Shown here piece after piece: positions 23,182-34,668 of a stretch of DNA of 64,000 nucleotides. The position numbers and the translations under genes were made by a program. The first letter of the stretch is position 1, and each line of letters begins with the position of its first letter. The stretch is taken from contig JAVXUO010002078.1 of NCBI GenBank assembly GCA_033065855.1, positions 58,939-122,938 on the forward strand. The letters are read 5' to 3'. The notes below the pieces were generated by a model. That model searched no databases, had not been told where the DNA came from, and saw only the letters and a program-made list of their open reading frames with translations. Source of the stretch: Escallonia rubra. Its lineage: Eukaryota; Streptophyta; Magnoliopsida; Escalloniales; Escalloniaceae.

Positions 23182-24760
23182 CAAGTGGTATTGCACGTGC
23201 GTTGCACGTGAATATTAATGCTTAATTATTGTTAAAATAAAATCATGTTGAAGTTGTAATCGTCTATGCGCAGCTTCTTCGGACTTTGTTGTTCTTATGA
23301 TTATAATTTAGTGCAATGAGCAAGAATGATATGGTAAGCAATTACAACACTAATTTTCTAATTTGTCACTAATTAATACCCTCAATAGGAAATGTTTATT
23401 AGCTTTCAACTTGGTATAGTATGTTTTTCTCATTAAAAAGGCCTTTAAAACATTACATTCTGGTCTTCAGCTATTGTTTTCAAACTTATTTTAACACCTA
23501 ATAAGTTTGAACAACATAGAACAAAGATACAAGAAAGATTTCAATAGCCTGTATATTTTCAAACATCTATGCTATACAAGAAAATTTCAAAAGCCTCATA
23601 ATTTAAAAGTCTGAATAACATAGAACAAAGATACATACTTACTCAGGCACAAGCTAAGCACAATGCTATGAAGCATGAATTTAAAAATTAAGATGAGGAA
23701 ATTGATGCGAAATCAGCAATATCGACAACATATTATCTGTATTACCAGTTTCATCCATACCACCATTGCCACCTTTTTAAGAACTGTCTCCTAAGTAAGC
23801 TTCAGGTATCATATATTGTTGAATGAGCAAAATTCCTAGTTCTTAGTAACGTCACCTTGTGCATTTGATCATCATCTTCTTCTTGTTTTTATATTTACTT
23901 TATTCTATGAATGTTAATACAGTTACTTATATACATGATTTTGCCTTTCATAGTAGGTTAGAAGTACGACATAGATTAACATTATAAGGACATAGCCGAG
24001 TTATGCCGTAACAAAGTTTCATCCATATAAGGACTGCCACCATTATGCCATTGATGTCTTGTTGATATTTTTGTATGCATGCATGCATATGGTATAATTA
24101 TAGATACTGTAGACTTAGATATCTATCCTTTTTAAAAGAAAATAAAGCTCGTAGGAGAATCAGATAAGGGACTAATATGGCAAGGAATTAGTGGAGAAAG
24201 GAAGTTAAAAGACTACTTAAACATAAACATTTGCTTTTTAATAGTGAAATCAAAAGTATTGATGTTATTGTTGAATGAGGGATATAAGAAGGGTTACAAG
24301 AAGTAATCGTAAATTGAACAAAGAAATAAGACCATTCATTGACCACATTATCAATATATGTATCATGAGTACTATTATTACGCTTTAGTACAAGAAAATC
24401 AAGAATAATAGGACTTGAGGGACATTATGTAGATACTTAGGGCTGTTCAAGTTATGTGAATGTTTTAGACCAACTCTCAGTATTATACGTTAACATTGAC
24501 ATAGATTTATATTCAAATACAGAGATAAATAACTAAGAAATAGACATGCTTCGGAAAAAAGAACCATCTAGCATTTGATAATGAACCTGGGAGAGAAACT
24601 ATAAATCTAGCATTAGGAGATGGAAAGTCTTCCAAGGGTCATATCATTAATTCATTGAAGTAAAAAACGAAGGATAATGATGACATATAAAAAGTTTGAG
24701 GGACAATTTTGTCTAAAAAATAATTTACACTCATTCACACTTTTATACGTTGTATAGAGA
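23182..24760 (-). mobile_element. Possible Helitron (minus strand), weak
   Basis: On the minus strand a TCTCTATACAAC start preceded by A lies at 24760. A palindrome with CGTGCAACGCACGT lies near 23192-23210, about 10 bases before CTTG and a following T. The same 14-mer forms the hairpin of the better Helitron at 33858-34668. The expected CTRR end is changed to CTTG, so this call is tentative. No coding potential inside. Confidence 0.3.
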
Positions 24761-24763
24761 TAA

Positions 24764-26011
24764 ATTATATTAGATTACTTGTTCGAATCTAGTGTTCTTT
24801 TCACTGTGATATGTTGTTTCAATGCACATACTTATTTCTGTTTATTAGGTATAACTTTGTTTAAAGGCGACATAACCAGAGGAAGGCCCAAAGTGCTACA
24901 CAATAAAATAAATCTACTAATTCTAGGCTGGATTTTGTCATCGTCTATTTTGCCAGAATACGAATGATGAGCACGAATGCTTGGGTTTAAGATCATACGC
25001 TTGCATTTTTATCTTATATGCACTTCACCTTTGTCATCAGGTAGCCTACTGTGGTTATCCTACAGATTAACATGTAAAATAGAGCTACTGCGATATGCCA
25101 GAAATGAGTCAAATGTTACTTTAGATTTGCAATATACACGTTTCGTAGGAGGAATATTGTAACACAATATTAAAAATTCTTAATGCATTATCTTGAAGCT
25201 AAAAGCTTGTCAATTTCGTTTATGATTCGACTTGTCGAAATCGAATTTGGATTATCTGTTAATCCATATTGAAGCCCATGAACAATGGTGGAGTGAAGCT
25301 CAGACGATCTACATCTTCTTTTTCAAGTTGTTAAACATGCCCTGCAAATTCATTATTTTAGTACTACTAATTAGGAAAGAACTCCCTTTTTATGGAACTT
25401 TTCATTTTCGGTTGCTCGAGGTCTGCTGTGGCTTCTCTTCAGTCTCCATCTTCACTTTTAAGTTCTGTCAGTTTTGTGATACTCCATTATACCGATATAC
25501 CTTCCGAATTCTCAAGAACCTGTAACTTGGGCCAAAACTTTAATTCTCAAGAACCTAGAAGCATGGTATTCTCGCAGGAAGGCATTTTGAAGAAGTTGAA
25601 CAGCTAAAAGGCTCAAAACGTTTCTCTCAAAATATCAACAATATTAAGAATTGTGTCTTCCCCAACAAGTCATTTGTTCAATTATGTTCTCCTAAGCTTG
25701 CAAGTGACCATCTGACTGTACTAAGTTGGAGCTTGTTCTTCCCCACACCACTTAGGGGCAGTTACAAGAATGGCAATTCTTACTTCAAAGGTCATGGCAG
25801 GTATATAGAATTTCATTCACAAACTTACGTATGACAACCAGCAAACCCACATGAGATGGTAGACGAAGCGGTGGCTCTATGCTTGGGCTTTAATTCCATT
25901 AAGAATCTGAACTTGGTTCCAAGACCGTTTCATGGATGCAAATAAATGTATGTGGGGAATGATCCTTGCTTCTTTCTGAGGTGCACAGGACTTGCAATTT
26001 GGCAATAAGGC
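24764..26011. other. No gene recognised; downstream side of IPD3
   Basis: Short plus-strand frames (for example 25232-25525) show no known domain. The part next to 26011 is probably the 3' untranslated region of the IPD3 gene. Confidence 0.5.
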
Positions 26012-29000
26012 TCACATTTTGCCCGTTTCTGAGATAATCCTCTCGATCTCTTCTAAAAGGCGCTCTTTTTCCTCTCCCAACTCCTCATTCTGCTTCTGAA
26101 GATCTTCTATCTGCTTAGTTTGTTCAGAATCCTTCCTGAAAATTTCCATTCAACAATTCGTTAACACCTAAACATTCACATATTGCTTTCTCTAAATTTT
26201 TTAGCTAAAAAATGATATTGACATATAGATAGCAAACATAAATTGATAGCAACCATAATGGAGAAAACAGTGTGCGCGCAATGAAACTTCGAGATTTTGT
26301 GTGCTTTGCTTTGTTACTATTATGCTCAATCTACACCAGTACGCACTAGTTATATAGAAAACCTAAATTTTGTAAATAAGCATATGGATTCTTCTTGCAC
26401 ACTGCTAGTCCCAAAAAAATTACCACAAAGCACGCTCTATTACTCGATAAATCAACTTTTAGCTCGTGATAATGTGATTCAGAGTACATGATAAAGTAGG
26501 CCTATCGAAATATAGCTTATTGTTACCTATTCATGAAAACCAAATTAAGTTTTAGTGATCGCACTTCTTTCTCAAGATTCTCACACCGCTTTAAAATAGC
26601 TTGTATATCCGAAGGAATTGCAGGCGTTAGAGTTCTTTCCTTCGCTTCTGCCATCCTGCATCACCAAGAAATGTACATGTAAACCAAACTGTTTGCTGAT
26701 GCACACATAGCAAGTTTACTATGGGCCGGTGAACGTATACGTATAATCTATATGTAACAAACATACAAACTCAACAATTTGATTTGTATGTTCAGCTTAA
26801 GAAAATATTAAATGTTAAAGTAAGAACTACTAGCTAGAAGTTTATATAAGTGTTATGCTTGCACATCCACCATCAACATGAACAAATTGGTTTCTATACC
26901 CCTCAGCTAAGTCTTTGCCCCAAACTAGGTGGAGCTGGCTACAAAATCGTTTCCTTCTTTTCTAGCCTATCCCAAGTAATTTTCCCTCATATATCTAGCA
27001 ATCCAGACCTTTTTCATCACTTCTATAAATGATATCCTCTGGCTAATGCACACTAAATTTCTCTCTATCCCTTCGTATAATGCACTTGCAAAAGAATGAC
27101 TAGAAGGCAGAGATACAATCCCAAACACAAAGCAAAGTATTGCAAAGCATAGTTAAGGCATGATTACCAAGAAGGCAATAATAGTTTTTTGGCGCTCAAG
27201 TTTGAGCAAGTGCTGCCACGGTGTTGTATGATTACCAAGAAGGCAAGAATTATTTTGCCATGTTATGCAGCCGAAGCTTTTAGACTAATCTAATTTTACA
27301 TGCTAGCTGTCTTTCGTTCTGATATATTTGTTGCATGTATATGTTAATAATGACTGACCTAGAATCATTTATCCTCCTGATGGAATAGGAATGATACACG
27401 TGTAAGACGTCAGCATGCTAGGTGAAGGATTACATGAGTGTAAGAATGAGGAAAGTACTGATTGTATCAGAGCTTTAATTTTGCAAGGTCTGGGTTCAAG
27501 TTGTCCCACTTGCATCAGGTCCTCATTTATGGGTGTGTCCTCTAGTTTGTCTCTTCAAGTGCGATCAGGAGTTCGCACACGGAGGAAATTGCTGAAGCAC
27601 CAAAAATCGTTGGGCCATTCACCAACAGCTAAAGCTTTTAGAGATACCTTAACACCAATTTAATAGCATGGAGTTTGAGGGCCACTTTCTGGGATCTTTT
27701 ACAAGAGCCAAGCCTCCCAAGTATGGCAAACAAGTTGACTTCTTCAACAAAATAGACTAAATCTTACATAAACCCTATTCATAAATTTCTTCTTGACACT
27801 TTCATAACTTCCACATGATATATCACTTCTTACTTTTGGCTGTTGTAGCACATATGATGAATTCGGCATCCTCGGTCCAATACTAACGTTGAGATTATGT
27901 TGCTCATTAAAACGGATTCTTCAAGACCTTGGTACTTATCATTACAACTGTTCCTATCTACTTCCATATATTTCATCAATAAAATGAGATCACTTTTTTT
28001 CTACTTCTATAGAAAATATTCCCACTTCTCTCATTTTAAAATTCAATTCCTAGCTCTTCGTTGCATAATTTCCTTTTTCAAGTACCTTTTGCTCCGACAT
28101 ATCCTGACAAAAGAAACGAAGGTATCACAATTGCATACCAAGGGAAGCAGATAAGATTATAGGTAATCAAGGCAGATAACTCGATGTTTGATTATCCTAG
28201 AATATGATACATAAACAAGAGGCCAATGTCTATTAAGATGTGTAAGGGATTGTTACATACTTCCGAGAACGTTCCACCCGACGCTTCTTTGTGGGATCTC
28301 CTTTTTCCACTGCATAAATTATGTAGGTTGGAGAAGATTACATAAGCAAAAAAAAACTCCTTAAGTGCATGTACGGAAAACTGAAACTAGAGAGATCCTG
28401 AGCAGTCCACACAGTCACACTCACACAGAAAAACACAGGAGACTTGGTGACACTAGAATATCTATCAAACTAGAGAGATTCTGGCTACATGCATGTGTAT
28501 GTATCCTTATAAGCAGTAATATAATGATTCCACATTTCCTCTTCCAATGTTCAGATTTGACGACACCTAGTTATATTATCCTTGCATTATCACGAGGAAA
28601 ACATTGTGCTTCATGACGCACAGCAGACAACAATGGGATGTGCCATCAAATGTAAAAGCAAATGAGCCTCACATCTTAAAGCTAAGCTAAAATGGACAAA
28701 CATTTCTGTTCCTTCTAACCTATTTCACTAAATGGTTGTGAAATAAAGCTTGAAAAGGCAAGTGTATGTTGCTGAGATTTTAAGAAATTAAATTACCTGA
28801 ACCGGTTGATTTCGCAGATCCATATTGAACTGCACTTCCTTTTTGCTGAAGATGCACAAAAGACCACAACGCAAATGAGGCCAAAACATTTCAAGCTTCC
28901 AGTAGCTATTCTAAACAATACTGCCTTCGATACTAACAAACTTGATTTGATGATCATACCTTACGATCTTCTTTTAGGTTATCAAATATTCGTTCTCTGA

Positions 29001-32000
29001 TATCTGTAGTTCAAGAAGAAGAAAACTTAAGTGAATATTCTACTCCTGCATAAAATGCATACCAGATGTGTAAACCAAATTGTAAGATGTCCATTTTTGG
29101 TGCTAGGATTGTATGAGATACAGTCCCTGCCGTAAAGGGCTCATCTTCTTCTTGTGAGATAGATTCGAGTGCAATGAAAAGCGAAATGTACTGACTCAAC
29201 TGTTTTCCAGACATACTCTAATTTAATGGTTCGTTTGTGAAGATGATAGCGAGAACTAAGTAAAAGAAGCCTACAGATACCCTGTTAGGTTAGGGTGCTT
29301 GCAGGATATATTAGAATCGAAGTGCGGCACAGTCCCATTCTGTTTGAGAGAAGTGCGATTCTTGACCAAATATTCCAAGTCAAAAATATATAAGGATGTA
29401 AGCCTTTCAGCCTTTCTTATGCCTGATTTTTCCTCTCTTTCTTCAGATGAATGGAAAACAATGATTTAACAGGAAGTTTTCAGTTATTAGGAGTAAAAGC
29501 AGATCTTCTAGTTAATAGTTCACAGTTTGCAGAAACATTTTTTCCGAAAAGTCAAATAGCCATGACTGAACCACGTAGGCCACAAAAAACTTGGTCGAAA
29601 ACTGCTTAATAACTTATGCATCTAAATTAATCACCAAAGCCAGCTTACACATACCTTTAGCCATGGAGCCATTATCTGAACTCCTTTTATTTCCAACTTG
29701 TTTCCTAGAGCTCTCACACATGCTTAGAGTTTGACCAGAGTTGCTAGGACCATCGCATGCATCAATACCAGTTGAGACTACAGGTGCAGCTGCAGAAGAT
29801 TCACTTTGCGAAGGTTCTCGCGACAGATTGCACATTTGGCTCGGGTTCGAAGGAGCCACAAAACTTTCTAATTCAATACCTATGGATTCTTCAACGTTTT
29901 GGATAAAGTCAGGATCATTAAGTTGGACAGCAGATATATCCTGAAAAGTTCCTTGTACCTCAGGAAAATGACTTCCTTGTCCTCGATTCAAACTAGAGTT
30001 ACCCTGGGCTTCTTGAGCACAATAATATCCCAAAGGACTATCTTCAACAGATTCTTTATCAATTTGGTTACTGAGCTTCTTGCGCTCTAATGTACCCTTT
30101 AGCATGCTCACGACAGAAGAAACTTTATCCACCACTTGTGGGGTGGTGAAAGTTGATGAAGACGAATTGGACGGAGACATAAATGTGCTGAATGGGTTAC
30201 GAGTCTCACACATCGAAGTGTCGTTGAACCCATTTGGATTCGGGAAATCTTGTTTCAAATTGTTGACAACATGTCCAGAGGCATTATGCATGGCTTCCAT
30301 ACCCATCAAAGTTTGAGGGTTCTGCATGACAGCATATCTCCTCCTGTCAAAGATGTACATAAAACTTTTAAATTGAGCACAATTTAGTAGATGAATTCCA
30401 CATCTTTACTCTTCTTTTTAGTTAAAAGTTAACCCTACTTTCTCATTCAACTTGGTGTATAAAGCAGGATAGAACCTCTAATCCCTCCGCTCTCGAGATC
30501 TTGTAAGGTGCGCTAATAGTGAAAACTGACTGAAAAGTTAAAATGTGAAAACAAAAGTACCTTAACTCAGAGGAACGACTTCTCGTCATTGGTTGAGAAC
30601 TATGAAACCAAGCCTGCAATTGAAGTGAGATATGAGATTAAAAATGAAGCTCTTTATTGAATCTACACTATCTCAAGTTTAAACAGACCTTAGCCAAGTA
30701 TAAATTACTAGCCTGAACTCCTCTTTCAGCCACATTCCTGAAATAAACAAGTACAAAGTTAGTCACTATCCATGGCACTAAGTAGAGGAGTAAACTAGCA
30801 TTCATTTTTTATAAGTATTTTGCATGTTGTACAGTTTGTCTCACAAATGGTGGTGGGAATCACCATATGTGAGGCCTTTACAAGTAGTAGTCCCCGCCCC
30901 TTTTTGTTAGGGCAAAACATGTCCTTCAAACTTCATACCCTATATAACTTCTTTGCCATTTAAACTGACAACTGGTAGGAGGATATACAGTTACATAGAT
31001 GTACAAAAACTTGAGATTACATCGACTAAGATAATAGAAGAGAAAATGGGCTGATGTTATTTTGCCTATTGCAACAGAGATTCCTTAAAATGCAGCACTT
31101 TCACCTCAAAATAGAAGAGGTCAGAAAAGCAGAATTTTAGAAAAATATGGGCATCCATAAAGAGCGTAATGATGGTTATACTGAGTTGAAGTTACTTGTT
31201 TAGGGAGTTCAGAAAGAAACATGAGGAAACAAATAGTTCCTGCAATGAATAAGAAACACTTTATAACCATGTCATCCCAGTTGCCATCACAATGGAAAGA
31301 TACTGCTGGATGTCAAATACGGAAAACAGGAAGTTGAATATCAAAAAGAGGCATAGAAGCTACCTGATTGAATGCTGGTTGAGGTCACTTAAGGACTCAT
31401 CGATAGAAGTATTTTGCGGGGGCAAGTTCTCATTGCTTCCTTTCCTCTGGACTAAACCCCCATGTTGATGACCGGATACACTGGTTAGTTCTGTGGACAT
31501 TCTGCATTCAGCACAGAAGTCAAACGTGACATTTGAACCAAATCATCAATATGCTGAAGGGCAAAATGTGGGTGTGCCAATGAACCAATGAAGGCATATC
31601 TAAGCAATTAAAATGGTATAGAGTGCGTACAAACTTCAGCAACATGAACCAGACTAACCTTCTAGAAGCTTGTCTTGTACGATGATGAGCTATGCTTGCT
31701 GGATTGTACCCGGGATTCTGGAATAGAAGGACGTCATTAAGACAAACAACAACTATGAAGGGGAAAAGGTACAAAACAATCAGATAAACAAGTGAAGACT
31801 AAAATTACCAAAAATTCTTTTTAAGTAACTTAAAATTTTCAAATATACGCATTTTGATAACTTCTATGTGTCTGAAAGTTTAGTTCAAAATACCAACTTG
31901 TTCAATTTCCTATTTTCAACATCGTTAAGAATGCAGATCTAATTAAATTAATCTTCTTCTGACAACAGAAGAAATGAATCAGAATGACTTATATACAACA

Positions 32001-33064
32001 TGCTGCTTAAATCCTTGGGTGAAAGAATGTTGAGCAATGACATGTCGGCTAGTTATATGTCTATCATTTTTTTTAGTTCATGCTTCGAATCTTGACCCTA
32101 TAAATAAGTGAAGAGCCACTAGTTAGCAGATTATACACCAGGCTGGAAAATTCTTGGTACGCCATAGAGTTAAAGCTTCTCTCCTACTATCATAATCATT
32201 TTCCTTTGCCTCTTTCATATGGTTGGACCTTTATAGGAAAAGCTTGATCAAAAAAGAGCTCTACCCCCTTTCGATCTTTCTAAGAGAAACAACCTCGAGT
32301 CAACTAATAGATAAAAGAGTTGCTCGTGGCTATGCCCCGCCAACAGACCAAGTATTTAAAAAAAAAAAATTGAGTGTAATCTATATCAAAGAAGAAAGGC
32401 AGAAGAGAATAGGATGTAGATGATCAAAATTTTAATGAATGACAGCCTTCTCAGCATAGGTTGAGCATGCTCTCTCTTTGCCACATCGGGCAGTTGGCAG
32501 AAGAGCTAGCACTTCTATGATTTCGCTGGACTGAGATTTAAAGAGCTTCTCAAGTAACTTTTTGAACTACATTGATGGAACTTTTTGTAACTTTGAGAAT
32601 GTGTTGAAATTCAAAATGTAGCCCATACTTTACTCCTGAACAGACTTGACAGAGCACAAAATTCGTACTCGTGTGGGAAACCCATCAGTGGATGCAGTTG
32701 GGCCCAAATTTTGGTAAATTGCAGCTTTATGCATCAAAGAACTATGGGTAGACGAAGGAATTCCACTTCTTCAAAGTCAATTTGAGCGAAATGGGCTCCA
32801 GTATATGTTCCAACATAACTTGCTTAATTTAGATTTTTTTATAGATCATATAAAACATCAGATTAAGAATGAAAAATCGCTTGCCTCTCCATTTGTTAAC
32901 CAACTTTTGAAGAGCTCCTCACTATCAGTACGGAAGTTATGAGAAAGATTCTTGAAACCCAACATCTCCATGGTCGGCACTCCAATCGATCCCTCCATCA
33001 AGGATTTTAAGAATAGCTCTTCGCTTGTGTTTCTATAGAAGTCCGAGTAGCCTCTTCCTTCCAT
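26012..33064 (-). CDS. IPD3: CYCLOPS/IPD3, symbiosis transcription factor, 11 exons
   Basis: Exons: 33064-32885, 31717-31659, 31501-31364, 30737-30689, 30613-30561, 30343-29655, 29003-28960, 28845-28797, 28309-28261, 26655-26527, 26135-26012. They sum to 1563 bases: 520 residues plus TGA, like the roughly 515-residue legume proteins. All junctions keep phase. Donors are GT except intron 1 (GC). The start MEGRGYSDFYRNTSEELFLK and the segment SREPSQSESSAAAPVVS (about residue 334) are family signatures. A nuclear signal KKRRVER lies near residue 430, and a C-terminal coiled coil (LKRCENLEKEVRSLK...LLEEIERIISETGKM) spans about 450-520. The Ser residues corresponding to the CCaMK-activated pair in Lotus (Ser50 and Ser154) appear in RTDSEELF (Ser48) and RSRSSEL (154-157). 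In legumes it binds DNA and induces NIN and RAM1 during nodulation or mycorrhiza. Broken copies of exons 4-8 lie at 5563-8270. Confidence 0.95.
26656..28260 (-). other. IPD3 intron 9
   Basis: A 1.6-kb intron between GTATGT (28260) and the acceptor TGATGCAG (26656). Small frames inside are not recognised. Confidence 0.8.
31718..32884 (-). other. IPD3 intron 1
   Basis: A 1.17-kb AT-rich intron with a GC donor. No nested gene or element recognised. Confidence 0.8.
32883..32884 (-). promoter_or_regulatory. Non-canonical GC donor of IPD3 intron 1
   Basis: Exon 1 ends ...AATGGAGAG and the next bases are GCAAGC, so intron 1 starts with GC instead of GT. No GT in the right frame lies nearby, and homologs also end this exon at the LTNGE position. 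Confidence 0.75.
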
Positions 33065-33663
33065 CTTTAATATACCCTTTCCTGTTTCACCCCTCTGAAC
33101 TCCTTGAGACCGAAACAAACTCAAATTCTGCTGTAGTTTATACCCTTGTTTCGATCTTTGACCATAATAAGCAAAGAAAAGGAGGAGGGACAATCAACAA
33201 CCTCTCCTACTATAAGCCAAACACAAGAAGGAAGCCACCAACTAAAGGAAGAACTTAGGACCTCAGGTTTACAACTATAAACCAAACAGGAATTGCGGGT
33301 CAGAAAGTTCTCACACTCTACACCTTGTCCAATCAACAGAAAATAGAACCTTTATAGCACAAAAAACACCTAAGCAGTAAAGCTCAAACCTTCAGCCTTC
33401 AAACCCCAAGAGATGTGATAAGGAAGAAAGCCTCTGCTGTGTTGAAAATGCGTGCAGATACGCATATTCTTTTCGGCGTGGACAATTTTCAAACAATTGG
33501 TGGGCACCTTGAACAAGTATAAATCGAAGGAATCTGTGACCAAGAAATTGGTTAAGATTCCTTTCATCCACATTTGTCTTTTCCGGGAAAATTTTACGCG
33601 GCAATAAACCGAAATTTCTACAGTTAATCCGATTTCGAAGAAAAACTAGTAGAGCGTGTGTAT

Positions 33664-33697
<34 letters not shown>

Positions 33698-33857
33698 ACA
33701 CATACTTAAATGTCTACGTTGAAGGTCGTAAACAAACAAACAATTTTTAAGTAAAAAATGGAGTGAAAAGGACTTGCGCCATATTTCTTATTTAAAAATA
33801 GTAGCTGTTGGGCAGGCGTTTTCAGCAAGTACACTAATTATATTCTACAAACAATTA
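33065..33857. other. IPD3 upstream region with a (GT)n tract
   Basis: Likely holds the 5' untranslated region and promoter of IPD3. A GT microsatellite lies at about 33657-33698. I could not place a TATA box or cis element with confidence. Confidence 0.5.
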
Positions 33858-34668
33858 TCTATACTACCTGTATGTATTCCGTTAATTCCGTTAATTACAT
33901 TCTTACCCTTCTTTTATTACTCATTTTTAAATTTTGATGAAATTAAAATAATATTGGGTAATAAATCTATTTTATACATTGATTGAAAAATGAAAAGTGT
34001 GATGAGAAAGAAAAACATAACAAAAAAGTTCATTTATTATATTCTTTTAATTTAGTTAAAATAAAATAAATATTAGACATTGACCTGGTTAATGAGAATT
34101 GTAATTTCTTTCTTCATTTTAGGTTAGTAAACAATTAACCAATTGAAAAACGAAAACAACATAAAGAATCTAAAATACATGAAAAATCAATTAAGAAACA
34201 GAAAATTGTTAGGAAAACAAAAAAAGGGTTAAATAAAAATACAATACTCAAATATAGTGCAAATTTGAATTGAAAATATGTTTGGTTATTGCAGTTGAAG
34301 ACTGAATGTTTTGTGTTTCTTATTGATGAAACATAAAGGACCTGGTCTTAAAAATTACAAATCTTAACCATTAATCAATTTAATAATTTACAAAAATAAA
34401 GACGTAGATTCATTCTTTTAAGGTCTCTATTTGCTTTTATTTTTTACAGTACCATCAAACATTTCTTCAATCCAAAGCTTACAAAGAATATTTTCAAACA
34501 TTGAATTGATTACAATTGCAATCATCAAATAACATTTCTTCTAAAAAATTCACAAAAAGTTGAGAACATAATTGAATTACATTATTTTTTATCCCAAGTA
34601 AGATAATAATATCACATCAAATATTTATTTCGACTATATTCTCGTGCAACGCACGTACTCTATACTAG
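33858..34668 (+). mobile_element. Non-autonomous Helitron, 811 bp
   Basis: Starts TCTATACTACC after an A (33857) and ends TATACTAG before a T (34669), as expected for insertion between A and T. About 10 bases before the CTAG end is a hairpin, CGTGC-AAC-GCACG (34643-34655). The interior is AT-rich with no Rep/helicase frame. It lies upstream of IPD3. Confidence 0.75.

Noticed and set aside
29614..30360. Stand-alone 248-residue protein
   Set aside because: It is exon 6 of IPD3 plus intron bases on both sides; splice sites and phases fit the multi-exon gene.
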